Below, piece by piece: positions 7,662-12,247 of a DNA stretch of 12,247 nt; within the stretch, counting starts at the first letter, position 1, and each line of letters opens with the position of its first letter. The translations under genes and the position numbers were made by a program. The notes beneath the pieces were generated by a model. That model searched no databases. It saw nothing but the letters and a program-made list of their open reading frames with translations, and was not told the origin of the DNA. Source of the stretch: JBAXGW01 sp037139195 (GTDB taxonomy: Bacteria; Bacteroidota; Bacteroidia; Bacteroidales; JAHJDW01); NCBI GenBank assembly GCA_037139195.1, contig JBAXGW010000094.1, positions 1-12,247 of the forward strand, in the 5' to 3' direction.

Positions 7662-7792
7662 GCATAACAAAGGCTAAAAGCAAGTGGGCGATTAGTGGTT
7701 ATTTTAAGTGTGGTGCAACTAAAAAAAATCATCGCAACTTGACACTTCCGCACTCCGAAACGCCCACCTGCTTCTAGCCTCAACCGTTATAT
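7662..7792 (+). mobile_element. attC site between cassettes 1 and 2
   Basis: R'' GCATAAC (7662-7668) and R' GTTATAT (7786-7792) bound a 131 bp site. The left arm AGGCTAAAAGCAAGTGGGCG (7671-7690) and right arm CGCCCACCTGCTTCTAGCCT (7761-7780) pair at 18 of 20 positions. A further hairpin AAGTGT/ACACTT (7706-7711 with 7742-7747) lies in the loop. Its arms and loop differ from the three sites that follow, so cassette 1 carries an attC of another lineage. GGCATAAC here is the exact complement of GTTATGCC at 3613-3620, fixing the two ends of cassette 1. Confidence 0.88.
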
Positions 7793-7824
7793 GCCATTTT
7801 AGGACGACACAAAAACACGACAAT

Positions 7825-8817
7825 ATGATAAAAAAAACATTACTACTAATTTTGACAGTTTTGACACTTCAAAGCTGTAACCTTGGGACTTCAGGAACTT
7901 GGAGGAATGACAACATTGACAAGGACAAAAAAGAACAAATAAAAGTTTTAAACGACAAGCTGTTTAAGGCAATTATAAGCAATGACATTGCTGGAGTTAA
8001 GGCTTTAATGTCGGACAAATTACTTGAAAAAGGTGCTTCTGACTTGGACAAATTAATTGATCAAGTTAGCGCTGCTTTTAAAGCTGACAGTTACAGAATT
8101 CTTGACGAATACAATGTTCATAATTCAACGACTGGCATTGGCAACACTTTACCTTCTGGAATTTCTGGAGACAATGATTATGTGATTAACTATCAAGCAA
8201 TGAACAAGGAAATGTACGTTTCATTGTTATTACCAACTGGACTTGACAACGAATTATTGATTACGGTTATTTATGGTAATTACGACAATCAATGGAAAAT
8301 TAATATTCTGCAATTTGGACCATATAGTTTATTCAAAAAGACTGCACCTGACTATTACAAATTAGCAAAGGAAAGCTACCAGAAAGCATACTTGATTGAT
8401 GCAGTAAATTATATTGGTTTATCTAAACAGTGTTTAAGACCAGCCAACAATTATTTTCAATTTCAAAAAGAGAAAGAAATTAATGAATTCTATGACAAAG
8501 TAATGAAAGAAGTGAATTCCAAGTTTGCATTGCCAATGACACTTGACAATATTGACACCAAACCAAAGGTATTTAGAATTTACCCAGAAATGATAAATGA
8601 AGGTTTTTTTCCTATGGTTCATTATCTGACCAGTTTAAATCTTAAAGACACGACAGCATTAAAAATAGAAAACGAAAAAGTAAAGAAGGAAATTAGCCAA
8701 CTTTTTACAGGCATAGACAAAGACAAAAAATATGTTTTCTATCAAGCATTTAATGAGTTGCCAGACGGGAAGAAATTAGTAGAGCATTATGGATTTATTG
8801 ATAAACGGACAGAATAG
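7825..8817 (+). CDS. Uncharacterised lipoprotein (cassette 2)
   Basis: This 330-aa protein starts with a lipoprotein signal peptide, MIKKTLLLILTVLTLQSC, with the lipidated Cys at residue 18. The mature part is soluble and charged, with no further membrane segment. Residues 38-75 (LNDKLFKAIISNDIAGVKAL and following) look like the opening helices of an NTF2-like or DUF4019-type fold, and 175-200 looks helical and repeat-like, but I cannot name a family. It should be anchored in the envelope. The gene starts 32 bp after the attC core and ends 9 bp before the next R'' box, filling its cassette completely. No TAnnTTTG promoter is visible before it, so it may depend on read-through from upstream. 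Confidence 0.88.
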   Translation: MIKKTLLLILTVLTLQSCNLGTSGTWRNDNIDKDKKEQIKVLNDKLFKAIISNDIAGVKALMSDKLLEKGASDLDKLIDQVSAAFKADSYRILDEYNVHNSTTGIGNTLPSGISGDNDYVINYQAMNKEMYVSLLLPTGLDNELLITVIYGNYDNQWKINILQFGPYSLFKKTAPDYYKLAKESYQKAYLIDAVNYIGLSKQCLRPANNYFQFQKEKEINEFYDKVMKEVNSKFALPMTLDNIDTKPKVFRIYPEMINEGFFPMVHYLTSLNLKDTTALKIENEKVKKEISQLFTGIDKDKKYVFYQAFNELPDGKKLVEHYGFIDKRTE

Positions 8818-8826
8818 AAAAACGGC

Positions 8827-8925
8827 ATATAACAGCCATTTGCTTTCAGGCGGTAATGTATCGCTTCGACACTTGGTTTTGTCCTCCGACAATACCGCCC
8901 GAAAAGCAAGTGGCAGCCGTTATAC
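8827..8925 (+). mobile_element. attC site between cassettes 2 and 3
   Basis: R'' ATATAAC (8827-8833) and R' GTTATAC (8919-8925) bound a 99 bp site. Arms GCCATTTGCTTTCAGGCGG and CCGCCCGAAAAGCAAGTGGC pair with an extra base in the right arm. The loop holds ATCGCTTCGACACTTGG, shared with the next two sites, followed by a hairpin GGTTTTGT-CCTCCG-ACAATACC. The GGCATATAAC ending at 8833 is the exact complement of GTTATATGCC at 7786-7795, defining cassette 2. Confidence 0.9.
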
Positions 8926-9040
8926 ATTATTGTAAAACTCACCGTTCTTTAAAAAATAGTGTTGAGGAAACTTGACATTATACTTGGTTTATCGATAAGC
9001 CATTTTTTTAATTTAAACTATAAATTTAAAAACTAAAAAG

Positions 9041-9172
9041 ATGGAAAACCTTTATTTGAAATCGGTTAAAGAGAGTAATATTTCTATACCGACTGAAATA
9101 GCCATTGTTTTAGTCCAATTGTTTATGACTTCCATAGTTATGACTTGGATGATTGCAAAAGCTAAAAAATAA
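9041..9172 (+). CDS. 43-aa single-pass membrane peptide
   Basis: A short reading frame, ATG to TAA, encodes MENLYLKSVKESNISIPTE, then a hydrophobic span IAIVLVQLFMTSIVMTWMIA (20-39) and a basic tail KAKK. It sits about 115 bp into cassette 3 behind an A-rich leader (AAACTAAAAAG before the ATG) and is followed 48 bp later by a good intrinsic terminator, so it looks like a separate transcription unit. Size, single helix and basic end fit small membrane toxins or regulatory peptides, but no antisense partner or known family is evident. A perfect 9-bp inverted repeat, CCGTTCTTT (8942-8950) and AAAGAACGG (9270-9278), flanks the unit. Confidence 0.6.
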   Translation: MENLYLKSVKESNISIPTEIAIVLVQLFMTSIVMTWMIAKAKK

Positions 9173-9220
9173 AAGTTTGGTATGAGCCAAATTTACCGAC
9201 ATCTTTTGTAAGATTCGGTT

Positions 9221-9255
9221 AGACTAGTTCGAGTGTGCGCTTGGACTAGTCTTTT
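9221..9255 (+). terminator. Intrinsic terminator after the 43-aa peptide gene
   Basis: AGACTAGT (9221-9228) and ACTAGTCT (9245-9252) form a perfect 8-bp stem closing a 16-nt loop, followed by TTT up to 9255. The placement right after a short gene and before a new promoter-like box fits transcription termination. The U-tract is short, so efficiency is uncertain. Confidence 0.65.
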
Positions 9256-9332
9256 AAACACTAAATTTCAAAGAACGGATGAGAATTTATATTTTGTTTT
9301 GACGTTTTTTTTAATAAATTAATAATTAATAC

Positions 9333-9340
9333 TAAATTTG
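9333..9340 (+). promoter_or_regulatory. Possible -7 element before the structured RNA
   Basis: TAAATTTG (9333-9340) matches the Bacteroidota -7 consensus TAnnTTTG within a very AT-rich stretch. No clear TTTG is present 19-20 bases upstream. A start near 9347 would transcribe the long hairpin and, if termination is avoided, the lipoprotein gene at 9588. Confidence 0.4.
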
Positions 9341-9383
9341 CCTTGATAAATAGTTCTTTATAATCATTATTTGATAAAGCGTT

Positions 9384-9539
9384 AGCTTTTGTTCTTGTCT
9401 TAGAAATGTGAGAAATTTTTAATACACACAGGAATAATAAGTTTAATGCCTACGCATAGCGTGGGCTTGACTTGTTTGTGTGTATAGGTATCTCACAACC
9501 TCTAAGACAAATAAAAGTTACAGTCCCACGCTTTTTTTT
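9384..9539 (+). ncRNA. Candidate structured RNA: long rod with terminator switch
   Basis: A nested series of stems folds about 135 nt into one interrupted rod. CTTTT (9386-9390) pairs with AAAAG (9513-9517); TTGTCTTAG (9395-9403) with CTAAGACAA (9502-9510); GTGAGA (9408-9413) with TCTCAC (9491-9496); ATACACACA (9422-9430) with TGTGTGTAT (9477-9485); and GCCTACGC (9448-9455) with GCGTGGGC (9459-9466), closed by ATA. The apical GCGTGGG can instead pair with CCCACGC (9525-9531), which runs straight into eight T residues (9532-9539), so a terminator hairpin excludes the top of the rod. The lipoprotein ATG lies 48 bp downstream. It may be a leader attenuator or riboswitch, or a stand-alone 6S-like small RNA. 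Family not recognised. Confidence 0.6.
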
Positions 9540-9587
9540 ATTTTACTAACTCCGACTTTGAGGACTGACGAGGATAAAAATAATTTT

Positions 9588-10148
9588 ATGAAAAAAAATA
9601 ACTTTTTTATTTTAATCGCTCTTGTAGCTGTAATTAGCAGTTGTCAAAAACAACCAGAAGCGAGTTTTACAACTGACAAATCATCTTATATGGCTGGAGA
9701 AGTTGTAAGATTGACAAATACATCAATGGATGCAGATTCTTATGTTTGGACAACGCCAGATGGACAAGTTTCAACTTCTGCAAACGTAAACTTTACATCA
9801 TCAGATTCTTGGGGAGCTTGTTCTAAAGTATTTAAATTAGAGGCATTTTCAAAAAATGGCAAGAAAACAGACGTAGTAACAAAGGTCGTTAGTTTTACAG
9901 AAGCAATTGGGAAAGTTTCATTTTGGAATGTAACAAGCGATAACATAGTTAATGTTACTATAAATAACATCACAAAATCAATAACTGGATATGACCAACC
10001 AACCAATTGCGAGTCTTTTTCTGGCTGTGCTAATTTTAGCTTAACTTATGGGTCTTATTATTATACTGCAACTGATGGCACTATAAATTGGGATGGTATA
10101 ATAACAATTGACAAAGAATGTCAAACAATGCAGTTATATAGCAAGTAA
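9588..10148 (+). CDS. PKD-domain lipoprotein (cassette 3)
   Basis: This 186-aa protein begins MKKNNFFILIALVAVISSC, a lipoprotein signal peptide with the lipidated Cys at 19. Residues 23-102 look like one PKD/Ig-like beta-sandwich: ASFTTDKSSYMAGEVVRLTN, then DSYVWTTPDG, the usual position of the family's WxFGDG turn. A second, Cys-containing beta-rich region (103-186) shows no family I can name. PKD domains in Bacteroidota usually mediate protein or polysaccharide binding in the envelope. I start at ATG 9588 because the frame extends upstream only through the structured RNA, from a GTG, and adds no recognisable sequence. An intrinsic terminator follows 34 bp after the stop. Expression may be controlled by the RNA structure immediately upstream. 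Confidence 0.87.
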   Translation: MKKNNFFILIALVAVISSCQKQPEASFTTDKSSYMAGEVVRLTNTSMDADSYVWTTPDGQVSTSANVNFTSSDSWGACSKVFKLEAFSKNGKKTDVVTKVVSFTEAIGKVSFWNVTSDNIVNVTINNITKSITGYDQPTNCESFSGCANFSLTYGSYYYTATDGTINWDGIITIDKECQTMQLYSK

Positions 10149-10182
10149 ATAAGAACTTTTATCAAGGTTTCAAAGAACGATT

Positions 10183-10206
10183 GGCGGTTAATTCCGCCTT
10201 TTTTTT
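10183..10206 (+). terminator. Intrinsic terminator after PKD lipoprotein
   Basis: GGCGG (10183-10187) and CCGCC (10194-10198) form a GC-only stem with loop TTAATT, followed by eight T residues (10199-10206). This is the clearest intrinsic terminator in the window. Confidence 0.88.
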
Positions 10207-10252
10207 GCTTTTAATTTGTTGGACTTTTGTTTCTCATATTGACATTAATTTA

Positions 10253-10260
10253 TATATTTG
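10253..10260 (+). promoter_or_regulatory. Possible -7 element at the end of cassette 3
   Basis: TATATTTG (10253-10260) matches TAnnTTTG. The nearest TTTG (10226-10229) is 23 bases upstream, longer than the usual 19-20. It lies after the terminator and 20 bp before the attC site, so if active it would read across the attC into the promoterless lipoprotein gene of cassette 4. Confidence 0.35.
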
Positions 10261-10279
10261 ATGATTAATAAACAACAAT

Positions 10280-10378
10280 GTATAACATCCAATTGCTTTC
10301 AGTCGGTAAGGCATCGCTTCGACACTTGGTATTTTCCGCTGAAAATACCGCCCGAAAAGCAAGTGGCAGGCGTTAGCA
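10280..10378 (+). mobile_element. attC site between cassettes 3 and 4
   Basis: R'' GTATAAC (10280-10286) and R' GTTAGCA (10372-10378) bound a 99 bp site of the same type as 8827-8925. Arms CCAATTGCTTTCAGTCGG and CCGCCCGAAAAGCAAGTGG pair imperfectly. The loop shares ATCGCTTCGACACTTGG and then forms GGTATTTT-CCGCTG-AAAATACC, a perfect hairpin with bases different from the neighbouring sites. CAACAATGTATAAC ending at 10286 complements GTTATACATTATTG at 8919 in 13 of 14 positions, defining cassette 3. Confidence 0.9.
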
Positions 10379-10399
10379 ACCAATTAATAAAGACAGAAT

Positions 10400-11299
10400 A
10401 TGAGAAAAATTTATTTTGCAATTTTAATTATCGGAATTTTTACGAGCTGTAATAACAACAAAGGACCGAAACAGGAAGATTATGACAAACTTCAAGCAGA
10501 ACTTACTGATTGTAAAAAGACTGTAGAAGAATTGAGTAACACGCCTCAAATGAGATTAACAAACGGACAGAAATTCCAATCTCAAAATGATTTGGTGACA
10601 GCTAAAAAGGAGTATAACGAGTTAATTCAGAAGTTTCCTGGTTCTACTGAAGCCAAGAAAGCGAATGAGTTTATCATAGAGATTGAAAAAATAGATAAAG
10701 AAAAAATATTAGCCGAAGAAAGAAAAAAAACACTAGGTTTTAAGGCAATTCCAGAAAGTAGTTTAGTAAAAATCGGCGGTGTTAATATTAAGTTTAACAG
10801 TGTTAATACAGGTAGTCAGTGGGTGTTTGACAACTATGGCTCTGAATGGAAATATAGGAGTGCGGAACGAGGCGAAATTTATGTCCTTTCTAAAGTTTCT
10901 ATTTCAGCGGACTCTAAGAATCCTAGTTTGCCCCCAATTTCAATTTACAAAATGCTTAATGGGAGCTTAACATTAATTGGGACTATGGGTTATGAATTTT
11001 CAAGATGGAAAGATTATGGTACATATTTAGGGAATAATGCTGATTTTGGCAATGACTTTGCACATACAAAAACCATTTCATTTTCTTGTGGACTTTCTAT
11101 TTCAAAAACAGACATAGATGACGAAGCCGTATTTGTTGTTGTAAAAAAAACAAATTGCTTTTATAGGTCAGAAGATAGATTTGGAAGCCCTCCTGTATCT
11201 TATTCAGAAGGTGAATGCGGTATTAAATCTAATTTAACTATTGACGACTTTGATAAAGATTACGTGCTTGTTAAAGTGTTCAATAAGAATAAATTATAA
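10400..11299 (+). CDS. Uncharacterised lipoprotein with coiled-coil/TPR-like part (cassette 4)
   Basis: This 299-aa protein has a lipoprotein signal peptide, MRKIYFAILIIGIFTSC, with the lipidated Cys at 17, then an NNNKGP linker. Residues 25-47 (DYDKLQAELTDCKKTVEEL) look like a coiled coil. Residues 57-90, including AKKEYNELIQKFPGSTEAKK, look like one TPR-type helical hairpin. A long charged helix follows to about 110. The remaining 115-299 is beta-rich, contains GEIYVLSKVSI and resembles DUF4352-like Ig folds only loosely, so I give no family. The gene starts 22 bp after the attC core and ends 11 bp before the next one, with no promoter of its own inside the cassette. It should be anchored in the envelope with a modular periplasmic or surface part. 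Confidence 0.87.
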   Translation: MRKIYFAILIIGIFTSCNNNKGPKQEDYDKLQAELTDCKKTVEELSNTPQMRLTNGQKFQSQNDLVTAKKEYNELIQKFPGSTEAKKANEFIIEIEKIDKEKILAEERKKTLGFKAIPESSLVKIGGVNIKFNSVNTGSQWVFDNYGSEWKYRSAERGEIYVLSKVSISADSKNPSLPPISIYKMLNGSLTLIGTMGYEFSRWKDYGTYLGNNADFGNDFAHTKTISFSCGLSISKTDIDDEAVFVVVKKTNCFYRSEDRFGSPPVSYSEGECGIKSNLTIDDFDKDYVLVKVFNKNKL

Positions 11300-11310
11300 T
11301 TAAAATCGGT

Positions 11311-11410
11311 TGCTAACAGCCGTTTGCTTTCAGGCGGTAAAGTATCGCTTCGACACTTGGGTTTTGTTCTCCGACAAAACCGCCCGAAAAGCAAGCGGCA
11401 ACCGTTATAG
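11311..11410 (+). mobile_element. attC site between cassettes 4 and 5
   Basis: R'' TGCTAAC (11311-11317) and R' GTTATAG (11404-11410) bound a 100 bp site. Arms GCCGTTTGCTTTCAGGCGG and CCGCCCGAAAAGCAAGCGGC pair with one extra base in the right arm; relative to the site at 8827 the A/G pair in the arm becomes G/C. The loop carries ATCGCTTCGACACTTGG and a perfect hairpin GGTTTTGT-TCTCCG-ACAAAACC. GGTTGCTAAC ending at 11317 exactly complements GTTAGCAACC at 10372, defining cassette 4. Confidence 0.9.
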
Positions 11411-11431
11411 GTAATTGTATAAAGACCACAC

Positions 11432-12124
11432 ATGGACATAAGAACTACATTCGGACTTTTAATAATTTTACTTTTAGGTTGCAATGACAACCGACAAAAT
11501 AGTTTTGCCAAGTCAACATCTTTAGACAAATTAAGTATTGATACAATTGTGGGTAGCAAGACAATCACAAACGAAATTCCAGGTTCAGCATATAGGAAAA
11601 GAGCAATTGGCTACTTTGTAATTATCGGCAAAGACACTTCTGATTACACTTGTATTTTCACAGAATCAAAAGACAATAACAATGTAGGCATCGACCTAAA
11701 CATAAAATATTTAAAAGCTTCAATGACCTATCGTCAACGACTTAAAGAATTGAAAATAATTATGCCCAAAGCAGCGACAGACTTTAACTTTGACTCGTTG
11801 ACTGGCATTAGTTTTGGCAGACTTATTTTAAGTGGTGACCTTGCAATTGATGTTACAAAACAGTATCGACAAAAATATGGAGCAAGTAACAAACTTCAGA
11901 ACTACTTGACTGTTCAAGAGTTTTTAAAGCAATCAAAACTATGTGCAGACATCGACAATTTATTTAAGCCTTATTCTATTTCAAGTGATAAGGTTTCAAT
12001 TGAGAAGCTATTCTTAACTTCACGAACAGAGCTTTGTTGGGCAAGTAAAATTGAAGCTGATACATCCAATGTTCCAGACAAAATATTAGACTGTATGCTT
12101 GGAGTAAAACTAAAAAAAAGATAA
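11432..12124 (+). CDS. Uncharacterised lipoprotein (cassette 5)
   Basis: This 230-aa protein starts MDIRTTFGLLIILLLGC, a lipoprotein signal peptide with the lipidated Cys at 17 after a short n-region with a single Arg. The mature part is polar, begins with a linker (NDNRQNSFAK) and has no further membrane segment. It contains YFVIIGKDTSDYTCIF (61-76) and a Cys-containing C-terminal region (C171, C203, C221), but no family I recognise. It should be a membrane-anchored envelope protein. The gene begins 21 bp after the attC core and ends 9 bp before the next R'' box, with no visible promoter, so expression probably depends on upstream transcription. Confidence 0.86.
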   Translation: MDIRTTFGLLIILLLGCNDNRQNSFAKSTSLDKLSIDTIVGSKTITNEIPGSAYRKRAIGYFVIIGKDTSDYTCIFTESKDNNNVGIDLNIKYLKASMTYRQRLKELKIIMPKAATDFNFDSLTGISFGRLILSGDLAIDVTKQYRQKYGASNKLQNYLTVQEFLKQSKLCADIDNLFKPYSISSDKVSIEKLFLTSRTELCWASKIEADTSNVPDKILDCMLGVKLKKR

Positions 12125-12133
12125 GAAAACTAC

Positions 12134-12247
12134 CTATAACAGCAGCTAGCCACAAGCGGGGTTTCAGTAGCTCGTAGGACAGGAAAGTAGAAGATTTTCC
12201 GTTGATTAAATAAATTTTAGTAATTTTAACTCGTTCTTCGTGTAGGC
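12134..12247 (+). mobile_element. attC site, left half only (end of cassette 5)
   Basis: R'' CTATAAC (12134-12140) is followed by a left arm AGCTAGCCACAAGCGGGG and by CTCGTAGGACAGGAAAG, which matches CTCGTTGGACAGGAAAG in the left half of the site at 3485-3619. TACCTATAAC ending at 12140 is the exact complement of GTTATAGGTA at 11404-11413, so cassette 5 ends here. The right half lies beyond the window. Confidence 0.78.

Larger units (their letters stand above)
1..12247 (+). mobile_element. Integron gene-cassette array (internal part, no integrase)
   Basis: Seven attC-like sites in the same orientation punctuate the window. Cassette limits, cutting after the G of GTT, are 50-3613, 3614-7786, 7787-8919, 8920-10372, 10373-11404 and 11405 to beyond the end. 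For cassettes 1 to 5 the first 10-14 bases and the last 10-14 bases are reverse complements, as expected if each excised circle rebuilds its own attC. Most genes run in the array direction; the controller and endonuclease genes of cassette 0 are the exceptions. Neither a tyrosine recombinase nor attI is in view, and by the usual geometry they would lie to the left. The R' boxes here (GTTATGC, GTTATAT, GTTATAC, GTTAGCA, GTTATAG) depart slightly from the textbook GTTRRRY. The array call rests on sequence structure rather than on an integrase. Confidence 0.85.

Noticed and set aside
9384..9539. Retron-type non-coding RNA
   Set aside because: No reverse transcriptase gene is nearby and the fold is one continuous rod.
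9480..9587. In-frame upstream extension of the PKD lipoprotein from GTG 9480
   Set aside because: It would translate through the rod structure and T8 tract and place the lipoprotein signal peptide internally; ATG 9588 gives a proper signal peptide.
10258..10452. A 64-codon + strand reading frame
   Set aside because: It spans an attC site and overlaps the start of the cassette 4 lipoprotein gene in another frame.
8827..11410. Near-identical about 100 bp repeats considered as a CRISPR or REP array
   Set aside because: They are spaced by whole genes, fold as palindromes with R''/R' boxes, and the flanking bases match cassette ends, which fits attC sites and not CRISPR.

Overview
The window reads as a stretch of a gene-cassette array (an integron without its integrase in view) from an AT-rich Bacteroidota-type genome. 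The taxonomic inference rests on three things: Bacteroidota-style promoters (TTG or TTTG about 19-20 nt upstream of TAnnTTTG, for example ATTG-N19-TAACTTTG at 3650-3680), start codons without strong Shine-Dalgarno sequences, and several short 'SC'- or 'GC'-lipobox lipoproteins. No integrase, attI, rRNA or tRNA is present.

Five complete attC-like sites (3485-3619, 7662-7792, 8827-8925, 10280-10378, 11311-11410) and two partial ones (window start to 55; 12134 to window end) divide the window into six cassettes. The strongest evidence is that each cassette's first bases are the reverse complement of its own last bases. Examples are GTTATGCC at 3613 with GGCATAAC ending at 7668, GTTATATGCC with GGCATATAAC, and GTTAGCAACC with GGTTGCTAAC. 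This is what a cassette that circularises through its attC should show. All cassettes run left to right, so an integrase, if present, is expected to the left.

Layout. Cassette 0 (about 50-3613) holds a restriction-modification system: a gamma-class N6-adenine methyltransferase on the + strand and, convergent to it, a controller (C) protein gene overlapping a putative endonuclease gene on the - strand. C-box operators lie upstream of the controller gene. The system is flanked by two direct copies of a 65-69 bp hairpin repeat whose stems covary. Cassette 1 (3614-7786, about 4.2 kb, very large for a cassette) is a four-gene operon with its own promoter: an EcoRI-type adenine methyltransferase, a RhuM-family protein, a DUF262-HNH nuclease and an unrecognised two-helix membrane protein. 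It is a candidate anti-phage or modification-restriction system. Cassette 2 (7787-8919), cassette 4 (10373-11404) and cassette 5 (11405 to beyond the window) each hold one uncharacterised lipoprotein gene close behind the attC, with no clear promoter of their own. Cassette 3 (8920-10372) is composite: a 43-aa membrane peptide with a terminator, then a long rod-like RNA structure ending in a possible terminator switch, then a PKD-domain lipoprotein with its own terminator.

Taken together this looks like a sedentary array storing defence modules (left) and envelope lipoproteins (right). The defence role of cassette 1, the regulatory role of the structured RNA and the functions of the lipoproteins are inference.
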